This document shows positions 1-10,369 of a stretch of 64,000 nt of DNA, one piece after another. This DNA comes from Sciurus carolinensis (lineage: Eukaryota; Chordata; Mammalia; Rodentia; Sciuridae), in contig NC_062226.1 of NCBI RefSeq assembly GCF_902686445.1, forward strand, positions 17,518,001 to 17,582,000, given 5' to 3'. A program made the position numbers and the translations under genes. The notes beneath the pieces were generated by a model, which saw only the letters and a list, made by a program, of their open reading frames with translations, did not search any database and was not told the DNA's origin. How positions within the stretch are numbered: position 1 is the stretch's first letter; each line of letters begins with the position of its first letter.

Positions 1-880
1 TTTATTTTCATGTCTTCAGCAGCCACTTTTCATTTGTAATAGGATATGAAATGAGAATACAGTGAGTGTGGTTATGTCATATAGCTGTCTCATATCGTCC
101 TAAGTATTTCTAATGTGTATAGGTTGTTTCTATTACTGACTGAACCCTGTGTTGTTAAAGTTTAAAGGGACACAAAGGATTTTATGAAACCATAAATTCC
201 AGGAATTTTCAAAGATGGAGACTGTCCCAGCTTTGCAGGAGATGGTAAAATTGAGCTTCCTAGATAATACAGCAGATATGTAGAAATGGGATTGTGTGAG
301 GTGAGACATACAGTTAGATAAGCTGAGATGTAATTCTGTTTCTGACAGATTGGAGAGGAGAGAATTGAATGTAAGGATATGTGAACAGACTTGGTCTTTG
401 TTCCTCTTATTTATTGCTATATCTCAAAAAGGAAACATTCATTGATCAATATGCCTTTTCTTGAATGAATGGATGTGGAGTTTTAATTACTGAAGAGTTA
501 TGGTTTGACACAAGGGTTAGGAGTAGGGTTCTGGTGTCAGTACCATGGGTAGTCCTCATGGTGTTGAGGACATTCTGACTAAATGTATGTTTGCTAAATT
601 AACACTGACCTGGGACAGTTATTCTCTTCTTACTGTCACTTTCTACTCTGAACAGGGTATCAGTACTCTTCCGTGAACTCAATAAAAGAAGCTCTGCTTT
701 TCAGTTTAGAACTAATCCTTGTCTAATGGTGCTAATGCAGTGGGCCTCCAGTGGGAAATCCCCAATGAAGTGTCACATTGCTCTCAGAAACTCCCATGCT
801 CTCTGACTCACCGTCCCTGAGTCCTGAACTTTACAGAACCTGGATGAAACAAAATTCATCTAAACTAAGTAAAATTTAAC
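1..880. other. Unassigned intronic DNA
   Basis: AT-rich, no recognised repeat family, exon or RNA gene. A short AATAAA-containing stretch near 680 has no gene context. Confidence 0.5.
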
Positions 881-887
881 AGACACC

Positions 888-1160
888 ATGCCTTGTCATT
901 CAAACATGAAAAATAGTAGAAGCAAACATTCAAAACCACTTCCAACAAAAGCCGCTGAAAATAGAATCCACAAACCAAAGTTTTTCTGTTTACCTTTCAT
1001 GAAATTACTCAGTTATTTAAGCCTATTTTTTTTCATATCTGTTCACTTGATGCAGGTTCATTATCTAGATGGGGGTGTGACACAAGGGACAGATATAACT
1101 TACAACTGGGAGAGGTATTGTGGAGTATTGATGAGCTATCAAGATGTGCAAAAATATTAA
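888..1160 (+). CDS. Unrecognised small ORF with possible signal peptide
   Basis: The 90-codon frame starts in a fair Kozak context (acaccATGc, A at -3). An internal ATG at 999 would give a 53-residue product beginning MKLLSYLSLFFFISVHLMQ, which looks like a cleavable signal peptide or membrane anchor. The rest (VHYLDGGVTQ... NWERYCGVL) has no motif I know. It is followed 50 bases later by a second small ORF in another frame that also begins accATGc. I do not recognise the protein. It could be a small nested gene, a decayed retrocopy or a chance frame; without expression or conservation data, chance is the safest default. Confidence 0.2.
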   Translation: MPCHSNMKNSRSKHSKPLPTKAAENRIHKPKFFCLPFMKLLSYLSLFFFISVHLMQVHYLDGGVTQGTDITYNWERYCGVLMSYQDVQKY

Positions 1161-1210
1161 AGTGACAATAACATCTAAATTCATTATACAATTGATGTGT
1201 ACTGAGCACC

Positions 1211-1501
1211 ATGCTGAGACTTTTTGTAACTGTCTTGCTCTTTATAATAATACTTTTAGGTAGTTATTATTGCTTGCATTTTTTTATAAAGAAGCAATGT
1301 CTTAATATATTTGATTTGACATTCCCAGATTTGAATGCTGATGAAATGGAAAGGTACTGTTTTGAGGAGTCATTGTTTAGCACTAGAGAAGAGAGAGACA
1401 TCTGGTCTTCTCCCTTTGGTAGGTATTTGCAAAGAGTTCTCAGAGGCAAGCATGAATCCTTTGGACAAATAATTTATAGAGTAAGTAAACTTGAAAAATA
1501 A
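1211..1501 (+). CDS. Unrecognised small ORF with one membrane segment
   Basis: The 96-codon frame starts at gagcaccATGc. Residues 1-28 (MLRLFVTVLLFIIILLGSYY...) look like a single transmembrane segment or signal anchor followed by KK. The remainder is polar with many charged residues (DLNADEMERYCFEE, STREERD, RVLRGKHE), unlike typical intronic noise. AATAAA overlaps the stop (about 1497-1502), and a good splice-donor match, gtaagt, lies inside at 1481. I do not recognise the family. The two ORFs could be parts of one older reading frame broken by a frameshift. Chance cannot be excluded. Confidence 0.22.
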   Translation: MLRLFVTVLLFIIILLGSYYCLHFFIKKQCLNIFDLTFPDLNADEMERYCFEESLFSTREERDIWSSPFGRYLQRVLRGKHESFGQIIYRVSKLEK

Positions 1502-2490
1502 AAGGACCCAGTTGAATTGGGGAGAAGGCAAAAATGTAGAACTGAGATGTGGAACTATTAAAGCATTTATGAATTGTAGAGAAACTATTTGGTATCTCTC
1601 TTTGGTACTTTTGCTATGTTTGGTTTAAATGTGTTGTAAAGTTATGTTGTGGAAGAGAAGTGGGGTCTTTTACCAAAGGACAATCTGTGCCAAAGATGAG
1701 GTCATAAAATTTCAGAGATCCTGCAACAGCAAGCAACAGGTTGACTTTTTAAGAACTGAGAAGGACAAGAAGGTTAGAATTGTCTAAAAAAGAGACTATG
1801 AAAACTTTTCCTTGCTTGGGAACTCATCGGTCCCACTGAAAGTGAAGGCAAGCTTTGCTTCAGAACTTGAAAGGAAGAGGTTTTGAGAGATCTGAAATCT
1901 CATATTGCAAAGTTGCATAGAGAAAGAAAGGTAGCCTGAGAACCTCCGATGATTATATCTGAGTTGCAGACACTGGAAAGGAGGGAAGTGCTTACCTTCA
2001 TTTTAAGACCAGATTTTATCACCATACATCCAGACTTTTAAATTAGGGACTCTATTAAATTTTATCCAAGAAGTATGTTTCAAAATATTTCAGGCATCTA
2101 AAACTGGCATATGTCCTACTATTTTAAAAGTAAATCAAGAAGCATCTAAGTAAAATGAATGGGTTATTAACAAACAAAAATATGGAAACAAAAGACAATG
2201 GTAAAAGCATAAGTTGGAATTGAGAGTGCTATGAGGATAAAGCCTTGTCATAAAGCCCTGCATGCTTGGTAGTGCTGAGTCATTTCTGGGAGCTAGTGTG
2301 ACTGTGCAGGTGCTATTCCTCTGCATGGAGCCTTCCATGCACCCCTACTTTTTACAAGTCCATTCTGTAGTTTGTTCACTCCTTTTATCCTTCCTATCTC
2401 AACTTACATGTCCCTTTGTCAAAGAAGCAACCTTCGGATTAAATTATCCCTCCCATGTTTTATGCTACAGTAGTTTTCTATTGTTCCCTT
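1502..2490. other. Unassigned intronic DNA
   Basis: No repeat family, exon or RNA gene recognised. Small ORFs on both strands near 2135-2500 overlap each other and show no protein-like features. Confidence 0.5.
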
Positions 2491-2496
2491 ATAGTG

Positions 2497-2935
2497 AATG
2501 ATAATAATGCACATTTATACAGTGTTATGTGTTAAGTACTCTTCTGAAAACTTCATAAATTTTATCTCATTTAGTCTTTTAATAACTCTATGAGGGTAGA
2601 TACAATCATGTCTTAATTAAACCAAGACACAGTCTTATATATATGGATGTCTGAATATGTATGTACTAATACTTTATCTACTACTAAGAGAAAAATATTT
2701 ACAATAGTAACCCAGCATACTAATAATTGTTAGATGAGTTCTCATTTCAGGAATGCTGAATGTAGAAAGTTTTGTGTCTTAAGATTAATGTAACGACATA
2801 GGACTATCATCATTTTATAGAAAAGTATATTAGATCACAGAGAATTAATGGATTATCCCAAAGTCATCTGTGAAGTGTTAGAATCTAGATGTGAATCCAG
2901 AATTCTGACTTTAGAGTTTATCTTCTTAACCGCCA
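2497..2935 (-). repeat. MIR SINE, apparently in two pieces
   Basis: 2497-2625 matches the reversed MIR pattern (acatttatacagtg...; tctcatttagtcttttaataactctatgaggg). 2797-2935 continues it (ttttatagaaaag... agaattaatgg... gtgaatccagaattctgac). About 170 bases of AT-rich DNA separate the halves and may be an insertion. Confidence 0.45.
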
Positions 2936-2949
2936 TCATATATTCTACT

Positions 2950-3135
2950 GAACATAATTACAACTTGCAATTATATGTTTATTTGTATGGCTCTGTAATA
3001 AATTATTAGCTATCTAAGGGATACCATGTTATACAAGGGCAAGGGCTGTATCTGTGTTATTCATTGCTTTATCTCCAAACTCAGTCCAGTGGCTAGCAGA
3101 CTGAATGTTTAATAATAATTTTTGGAATGTGTGCA
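2950..3135 (+). repeat. LINE L2 3' end fragment
   Basis: The stretch 'agggctgtatctgtgttattcattgc', a 'ccag tggctagcagac' part and an 'aatgtttaataa' ending follow the L2 3' terminus (gggactttgtct...cagtgcc...aataaatatttg). Strongly diverged. Confidence 0.45.
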
Positions 3136-3147
3136 TGAAAGATGAAA

Positions 3148-3320
3148 TATTGGATTTGAAGGCAAATTCCATGAGCTTCACTTCCTGGCTTTGTAGTTCA
3201 CTCATGGTTTGACCTTTGACAAGTCACTTTTTCTCTCTGGGCCTCCATTTCTCTACTTTCAGTGCAGGGGGTCTTTATGTTAGCTCTTTCCTGGGTGTTC
3301 TCCAGCTCTGAAATTCTGTG
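3148..3320 (+). repeat. MIR SINE fragment
   Basis: Carries the MIR core: 'cacttcctggctttgtagttc', 'cctttgacaagtcac' and 'ctgggcctccatttct' in the usual order. Confidence 0.5.
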
Positions 3321-3487
3321 TACTGAAAACCAGTGTTATGCCCATCTCTGACTTTGGAGGACACAGAATGAGAACAACCAATGGGTCCCGATCTCTTGGA
3401 ACCTGACAGCATGTGCGCACAGGAACCTGGGACCAACACAAGTTTCTACACTTAATAAAATTGTTGTGGAAGTCAGTGATATATATA

Positions 3488-3665
3488 CTGGATTCAGATG
3501 GTCAGGAATTCAGCCTTGCCACTTCAGACATTTCCCACCTCTCCTGCACCTATGTTTTTCACAACAGTAAAACAGTGGTACTAATGTAAATGACCCTTGG
3601 ATGGTTATTATGAGAATTGAAGTAGATAAAGTATATTAAGCACTTGACACATTAGCCTGGTATGT
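3488..3665 (+). repeat. MIR SINE fragment
   Basis: MIR-like order: a head with 'ggattcagatgg', then 'caacagtaaaacagtgg', then 'ttattatgagaattgaag...aagcacttgac'. Diverged. Confidence 0.45.
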
Positions 3666-3864
3666 AAAACTCAAAAAAAAATTATTGTAGCTTTGGCAAA
3701 AACATGGACTGAATGAAGTTAGTATTCTAAGATCATAGGCAAAAGAACAATTATCATGAACCTTAGTAGTCAAAAAAGGCTTTGTGGAGTGGGATAACAG
3801 GGTGTCTAGAGCTGAACAATGAAGCAAAAGACTGATCATAATGCAGCACTCCTGTTTGGATGAT

Positions 3865-4062
3865 AGCTACTAGCTACTAGTAGCCACACGGCCACATGTG
3901 GCCCTTTAAAATGTAAGCTAATTAAAACAAAATAAAGTTTAAAATTCAGCTCCTCAGTCACATGCACCATATTTGTAGTGCTCAGTAGCTATCGTGGCTA
4001 AGGGCTGCCATTTTGCAGAGCAAGGTACAGAGCATTTCCATTCTTGCACCAAGTTCAAATAG
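3865..4062. mobile_element. hAT-Charlie non-autonomous DNA transposon fragment
   Basis: Contains the hallmark 'ggccacatgtggcc', then 'ctaattaaaacaaaataaagtttaaaattcag', 'cctcagtcacatgcaccatatttgtagtgctcagtagct' and 'agcatttccattcttgc', as in the 'CACATGTGGC' hAT MITEs of placental mammals. The subfamily is not certain. Confidence 0.65.
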
Positions 4063-4643
4063 GCATGCAATGACAGAGTGGAATGCAAGTACATTTTGCA
4101 TGGATTTCATTTCATTCTAAATATTTCATTAGTGACAGTGCTGTGCTACACTCCGTGTTATGTACTGAGATGCCCAGGAAGCAAATCTAGACCCACTGCC
4201 GGGTCTAACAGAGCTTTCATCTAGTGCAGAAGTCAGCACTATTCCCATGAGCTAGCTAACGTTTACAATGAAGAAAGTTTATTGAGGCATGGCCATGATC
4301 ATAGTTCACATATTGTCTATAATTGTTTTTGTGCTACAACCGTCTACTTGAATAGTCCCGAGAACTGGTTTGGGGCTTTATTTATTTGTTCATGAATATG
4401 TTCATTTAACATTCAACAGGTATCTATGAAGAACCTGGTTTAAGCAGGAAGTGAGGCTCTGACAGAATGAACCAACCATAAAGCCAAAGCCCTTTGCTGC
4501 CATGAACTCACAAAGTGGGGGCAGGCACAGGCAGAGAGTTAAGTATAACAATGTGTAACGTGTATTAGGAATAATATGTAATAACATTTAATATACAATA
4601 TAATAAGGGTACCTCAAGTTAGAAGATAATGATGATGAGGGTG

Positions 4644-4661
4644 TTGTGTGTGTGTGTGTGT

Positions 4662-4697
<36 letters not shown>
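4644..4697 (+). repeat. (TG)n microsatellite
   Basis: About 27 TG units with one TC interruption near 4665. The Val/Cys-rich and His/Thr-rich ORFs across it on either strand are translations of the repeat and are not genes. Confidence 0.97.
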
Positions 4698-4699
<2 letters not shown>

Positions 4700-4700
<1 letters not shown>

Positions 4701-5250
4701 GGCTGCAGGAGGAGGGAACTGTGGAAGTAGAGAAGGGCATGAATGGAAGGCAGTCGACTGTTCAAGGTGGGTGAGATGGAAAGGTGAGGGAGCAAGGCAG
4801 GCCTTGCGGGTTTGTGGGGGAAGGTTTGTTCAGGCCAAAGGAGCAACTGGTGCAGAGGCTTGGAGGGGACTGTGCCTTGCATGCTCAAGGAGGACCATGG
4901 GGGAGAAGATAGTACACGGCTGCACTGTGTACTAGGAGGCTATTGGGAGAGAGACTCAGAGAGGCACCAGAGAGCAAGGACCTGTGTGGGCCTTGTAGAA
5001 CATTCCCTCTCACCGTGAATGGAATAGGGAACCATAGGAGGACTGAGCGAGGTGTGCCATCATCGAACTTACCTCTTAAGAGGATTCCTCTGGTGCCTCT
5101 GTTCAGAAAAATGCTACAGGGACAGAGGTGGCGTTAGGGACTCAAGAGGAGGCTGATGTGATAATTCAGGGCACAGATGACAGTAGTTTGGATCAGGGTG
5201 GTAGAAGTGGAGGTAGAAAGAAGTGGCTGGAATCCGGACATTGCATTTCA
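4700..5250. other. Unassigned intronic DNA, purine-rich
   Basis: G+A-rich stretch. 'ggcaggccttgcgggtttg...ggccaaaggagcaactggtgcagaggc' recalls the internal part of reversed L2, but the match is too weak to call. The several overlapping ORFs are not convincing. Confidence 0.4.
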
Positions 5251-5254
5251 TACG

Positions 5255-5375
5255 TTGCTTTTATTTACTGAACACCAATTCTAGGCCAGGCATCATGCTC
5301 AGTATTGGAAATAGTGGGCTAAAGAAGCTTCCATGTCTGCCCTGTGGAGCTTCTACTAACCTGATTTCATGCTTT
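5255..5375 (-). repeat. LINE L2 3' end fragment
   Basis: 'tttatttactgaacaccaat' followed by 'ggccaggcatcatgctcag' and 'gccctgtggagcttc' is the reverse of the L2 terminus. Confidence 0.5.
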
Positions 5376-6304
5376 GACATCAGAACTAAGAAATTTATTT
5401 GCTGTGTCTCTGTGTGTGAGCTCCAGACCCAGTTTTCACACTGTGTCTAAAGATAAAACCCAGGAGAGGATGACACCAAGGACGTAGGATGAGAGAGGGG
5501 AAACACTGGAATAAATATGTAATACAAGCGAGGGGTCGAACAGACTTTCTCTGACCATGAGGCCAAGCAGAGCTGGGACTAGCATGAGGCAGGTAAGGAG
5601 GCTTGGCACAAATTTTAAGGAGGTACTCAGTCTCAGGTGACAACCCTGCACTTGGTGGCAACTCTGCCCTTGTGTTACCTGAGTGCCCCCTGGAATTTGG
5701 AGAGGGAAAAGTAACAGTTCATGATCATTGCTTCCCCACCTTCCTCCTGAGAAGCCCTTAAACTCTCCTACGGTGGCATGATGGAAGGACATAGAAAGTT
5801 TCAGGGCTGCACAGAGCCCTGCAGGTCACCTAGTTTAGCTCCTTCCTTGGAACCCTGATGAGATTAGGACCAGAGAGAAGGCTCTCTTGATTTACTCAGC
5901 AACTTGGTATGTGAGTTGCAGAGCAGAGCCACCTGACTTCCCTGCCTCCCGAGAACATCCTAAGCAGTAGAATAGTTTATCCCTGGGATGTGCACATCCA
6001 GCTGCAGCTTGAGCCGTCGCCCTTGGGTGTGGGCTTCTGGCAGTGCCTTTGGGGGCTGGTCTTGTAGGATATGATCATATACACTCATTCTTGCAAAGAG
6101 TTTCAGTGCGGAGTATCTGGGGCATGGCAGGATCCCCTGGCCCAAGCTTCATGGATGTCTTTATTTCACAAACCTCGACTAAACCCAAGACTGACTTGGT
6201 CACCGGGGAGGGATTGCAAGAGACTCTGCCACTACCTTCTGCTTGCTTGTAATCCATTTGTGTTAATGTTAGGCCCTGTTCTGGTTTGGGAAAGGCAGTC
6301 AGGG

Positions 6305-6545
6305 CAAAATGGAAAGTCTAGGCACTGATGTCAGATAGACTGGGATGAAAATCTTGACTCTGCTCCTGATTCTTGGTACTAAGTGAGAAAATCACTTAAT
6401 TTCCCGAGGCCTCAATTTCCTGCTCTTTATAATAAGGAGGAAAAGTATTCACCTTTGCTATATTATTGTGATGATTATCATCAGTACAAAGTACTTGCTA
6501 TATTGTATGGCAAATACCCATGTTCAGCAACTGGGAATTATTCAA
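6305..6545 (+). repeat. MIR SINE
   Basis: Order of MIR blocks is clear: 'agtctaggcactgatgtcag', 'cttgactctgctcctgat', 'aaaatcacttaatttcc', 'ggcctcaatttcctgctc', then 'tattattgtgatgattatc'. Confidence 0.6.
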
Positions 6546-6789
6546 TTAGGGGCAAAAGGAACCCCCCAGAGTTGGCAGTGCTTAATCCACAAAGACTTAA
6601 TCTTGATGGAATGGCAGACATTATGACAGATTTCTGAGCAGAAGGGGCCTCCTGGAAGCCACTTAAAATATAGCACTTAGTCATGCACTAGCCTTTTTTC
6701 TTGGTGATTTCATACCATTGGTGGGGGGCCTGCCCATTGCCCTACACTATCCTTTCTCCTCTTTTTGGACTAAAGGCAGCTTTTGATTC

Positions 6790-6791
<2 letters not shown>

Positions 6792-6839
<48 letters not shown>
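6792..6839 (+). repeat. (TG)n microsatellite
   Basis: A nearly perfect run of about 23-24 TG units, likely length-variable. The 157-codon frame across it (6701-7174) depends on the repeat and is rejected as a gene. Confidence 0.98.
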
Positions 6840-6840
<1 letters not shown>

Positions 6841-7139
6841 ACATCTGTGCACATACTTGTCCCTGCTTTTGATTGCGGTGTTGAATGGTCTCTTTATTAA
6901 AACTGCACTAGTTGGGTCTCAGTCTCTACCAGAGAGTGGGGGGTGGGATATGGACTTAGGTCCTCACACCAGGAGTCCCCCTCAGGGCAGGGAACCCAGG
7001 AATTTAAGATGCTCCATTCAAGTTAGCAAGGTCAGGCAGCATTGCCCTGCCCGGCGTGACCAGCCTGCTGCAACCTCTCGGTGGCCAGAAGTGAACATAA
7101 TAGTGAAGCCTGACTCTGATGAAGCCGAGTGCAGGCCAC

Positions 7140-7275
7140 TTGGACATGCATTGCTTGATTTTAATGATTCATGATGATTCTCCATCATATACCAGGAAAT
7201 GTACTGTAAAAACGTTTTGTAAAAGAAATGGGAACTCGGGCTGTTCCGTAATTAAATCATTGCCGGAAAGTGGGG
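7140..7275. promoter_or_regulatory. Candidate conserved non-coding block
   Basis: Non-repetitive and AT-rich, with homeodomain-like cores (attgcttgattttaatgatt, gtaattaaatcattgcc) set close together. No repeat match. This is a guess from texture only; conservation was not measured. Confidence 0.2.
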
Positions 7276-7444
7276 GCTGCTGAGGCCAGAGACTGGGGTG
7301 TGGCTGATTTGTGTTGCAGGGGAGGCAGAGAGAATGGGGTAGTTAGAAAGGAAAGGAAGCAAAGGAAAGAAGTAAGATGAGAGAAAAACAAAATGAGGGT
7401 GGGTGGAATTAACAAGAAATGGTTGTATTTTTTTTTTTTTTGGT

Positions 7445-7575
7445 AAGCAGCTGTTACATGCCATATCTTATTTAATCTTCACATTTACCCTTGAAGTTGA
7501 TGACTTTTTCTCTCTTATTTGTGGATGAGGAAATTAAGATGGATCTCGGGGCCTCTCTGACTCTAAACTCGAGTT
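7445..7575 (-). repeat. MIR SINE fragment
   Basis: Reversed MIR: 'ctgttacatgccatatcttatttaatcttcac' then 'gtggatgaggaaattaag'. A T12 run at about 7430-7441 lies just upstream. Confidence 0.55.
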
Positions 7576-7589
7576 CTCACTGCAGAGAG

Positions 7590-7790
7590 CTATAAAAGAG
7601 AGACACAGAGAAAGACAGACAGTAAGGAAGACAGACCCACATAGGGAGAGAAAGACTGTAACAGAGAAGCAGAGACCTCAGAGGGAACCAGGCACTGACG
7701 AAAACATGAAGATTGAGAATTGAAAGGAGAGTCAGCATTGGAAGGGAAAAGAGAATCATAACACAGAAGGACGAGGAGGTAAGGGGGAGC
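7590..7790. repeat. GA-rich low-complexity stretch
   Basis: Imperfect agacagaca/gagaga purine-rich sequence. The long Leu/Ser-rich minus-strand ORF over it is a product of composition. Confidence 0.6.
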
Positions 7791-7799
7791 AAACTGTGA

Positions 7800-8720
7800 A
7801 TATGAATAAAATCAGCAGTGAGATTAGAAAGTGAAAATTAGCTGGGTTCTGCAGAGTGACACATTATGTCAAGCGGCATAATATTCCAGATGGAGGGGCT
7901 GGAAATGACAATACTCTAGTTTCTTGGGGAAGCTAGCTATGACCCTGACCATCTGCATGCAACTGAGGTTGAGGTCTCCCTGAGGTGGGGACCCCGCTGG
8001 AAACAAGGGCAGACGTTGCTTGCTACTTACAGATGCACCTCATTTCCCTAAATTCCTGACTAGCTAAAGGAGGGGGTCTTACCCTTCTCTGACCATCAGG
8101 GGTCTCTGGTTTGTCTTGTTTTATGGCATCAGTGACATGAACAGAACACGTTTAACTATGGCCCTGTGTACTCAGAGTATACTCTGGAAAATCACTAGTC
8201 TTTTAGCTTTAATTATATAAATGCAATTTGATTTTAAACTACCAAAGATAGCTGATGCGTAGAAGAAAAAAATACATCAATGAGTCTCTTTTGGAGTGAA
8301 GAACCCTTTTTGCAAAATGAATAATTACCCTTGGCTTAATTTATTTTGTATATTTCACTTTGCTGTTTCAGGTTTTGTTCAGGCAGGCAACAACTGCATT
8401 ATAAATCATTATGTGTTCCAACTGGCTTAAGTATATATTTTATCCTCACATTCTCATGAATAAGAGAGGGCAGAACTTATGTTCCCCGTCTTTTAGGTTA
8501 GAACGATGAATCTCAGAGAGATGAAATGGCTTAAATAAGGCCACCCAACCCCTTGCAGGAAAACAGAACTCTAGGATCCCATGATTTTGACAGCCACATC
8601 ACCTTGTCTCATCTGCCTCCCCTTATGTTCCTTTAGAGATGAGGTGTGTGGCCAAGTAGGGTCATCAAGGTGGGTCATTTTGATGAGATACAGGGTCATG
8701 CTGAGCCCTTTTGTTCTTAC
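7800..8720. other. Unassigned intronic DNA
   Basis: No clear repeat or exon. 8460-8580 has a weak reversed-MIR flavour (ttaggttagaacgatgaatctcagagagatg...). Confidence 0.45.
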
Positions 8721-8727
8721 ATGGTAT

Positions 8728-8905
8728 AGTGGTGAGGAGCTCTAGCTCCAGAGTCCAACAGATCTGGATTCAAATCCTGACCATATTACTTTCTAGCTGT
8801 TGAACTGAGGTCAAGTCATTTAATCTCTGGGAGATTCAGTTTCCTCATCTATAAACTCGGGGTAATATGAGCCCCTGCACCTAGGATAGTTCATTGGATC
8901 AGAGG
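8728..8905 (+). repeat. MIR SINE, well preserved
   Basis: Nearly complete MIR: 'tggtgaggagctctagctccagagtc', 'gattcaaatcctgac', 'tactttctagctgttgaac', 'gtcaagtcatttaatctctggg' and 'tttcctcatctataaactcgg'. Confidence 0.8.
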
Positions 8906-9044
8906 TGAAAAGGCAGATTGATCATATCATGCTTAGCAAGCATTTCTCAGCCTTTCTCTTTTTTCCAAGTTACAACCAAGGGATCTGGAATAAGAACCAT
9001 GGTCAGCAAGGAAGGTTAAGGCAGCTGACTTTCTAGTAACCATC

Positions 9045-9235
9045 ATAGAAATAGCAGACAGTATTTATGGAGCTCATACTGGGAATTGATCGTTTTTCAT
9101 ATTGTTCACTGAAAAGGGTGGGTGATTCACTTGGAAATGAGGAATTTTGGTCAGAGAATATTTTAGAGAGTCACAAAGCCATTGGTTGATGATTGCAGAG
9201 TTCACATCCCATTCTGACTCTAGTGCCTCTCTTAC
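9045..9235 (-). repeat. MIR SINE fragment
   Basis: Reversed MIR-like: 'gcagacagtatttatggagctcatact' at one end and 'gcagagttcacatcccattctgactctag' at the other. Diverged. Confidence 0.45.
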
Positions 9236-9529
9236 CTGCTTTAGCTGCCTTTGTCTATTCCCATCACTTGGCTTCAGCTGTTCAGAATGACTATTTTTAT
9301 ACAGGGGATGTGGAAATTTCCAGGGACTGACTCCCCATACTGCAGCTCAGTGCAGGATTGCAGAGCATCATTAGATCTTCTGCTTCCCGGGTGCCCCAGT
9401 GAGCCAGTGACACAAAGGAGACCTCCATTTCCCATTATTCTGTGACCTGCCTTTACCCTCCTCCTTCACTCTGGAAAATCTTACTGCTCCAGGAGAGGGA
9501 GGCAGGGCAGCCCCGGGCAACAGCACAAA

Positions 9530-9695
9530 GTCTGGAGCCAGGCTGGCTGGCTTCCAGTCCTGGTCTTTCACTCCTAACTTCCTGCAAGGTTCTCAACCCA
9601 CTCTAGGCTTGGTCTCCTCATCTATAAGATTGGGTTGGCAATAGTGCCTACCTCATAGGGTTATTTGGAAGATCATATGAGCTATTATAAATGCA
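9530..9695 (+). repeat. MIR SINE, well preserved
   Basis: 'tctggagccaggctggctggcttcc', 'cctaacttcctgcaaggttc', 'ggtctcctcatctataag' and 'gtgcctacctcatagggttat' follow the MIR consensus from head to 3' part. Confidence 0.75.
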
Positions 9696-9739
9696 GAACT
9701 TCGGGCACTGCCTGGCGCTAATGGTCTTCCCAGTTCCCT

Positions 9740-9960
9740 CTTCTTATTTTGGCCCTCCCTCTCCTCCTGACCCTGAGGTAGAGCTCACCCTCCTTCCTTT
9801 GGTTCCGTGGTTGTTTGTACACACTCCTCTTTCAGTTCATATCACACCTGTGGTAGCAGTGTATTTTCCTCCTAGTCATTCTCCTTGCCTGACAGCTGCT
9901 TGAAGACAGAAAATTGGGTGGATTCATCTTTGAGCTCCCATCTCCCCAAGCCAGGTACAG
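9740..9960 (+). repeat. LINE L2 3' end fragment
   Basis: A C/T-rich stretch with 'cagctgcttgaagacagaaaattggg' and 'gagctcccatctccccaagccaggtacagagg' fits the last part of L2. Confidence 0.45.
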
Positions 9961-10234
9961 AGGAATTATCCTGAGAATCAGAACTGTACTGAAAAAGTAA
10001 AATTTTTAGCCTGAGCCAGGGACAAAATCCATGTGAGGAGGAGAAAGTGAAGAAGGTAGCAGAGCAGGAAGCCTGGGCGGGCAGCTGTAATCAAGAAGTA
10101 AAGCTCCCTAAACCAGGGAGGAAACAGGACCTGGGGCAGACCTGCCCATACCAAAGAGCAGCAATGCTAGCAGCGCCAATGGCAGGAGCAGTAACCCTGC
10201 TGCTGCCTGAAGACCACTCATGGGCCCATGAGTA

Positions 10235-10365
10235 GTAGTTTCAATGTGTTATCTGCTATCCTTGTGCTAATACATCAGGTTTAGAGAACCCATTATATGA
10301 TGAGGAAACCGAGGCCCAGAGATGCAGCAGTTGATGCCAGCTATGTGGTCAGCGAGGAATGGGTT
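10235..10365 (-). repeat. MIR SINE fragment
   Basis: Reversed MIR: 'ttatctgctatccttgtgctaatac' and 'tgatgaggaaaccgaggcccagagatg'. Confidence 0.5.
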
Positions 10366-10369
10366 GAAG

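Noticed and set aside
4619..4935. ORFs rich in Cys/Val or His/Thr
   Set aside because: Translations of the TG repeat on the two strands.
6701..7174. 157-codon + strand ORF
   Set aside because: A large part is a (Cys-Val)n translation of the TG microsatellite; the remainder has no motif.
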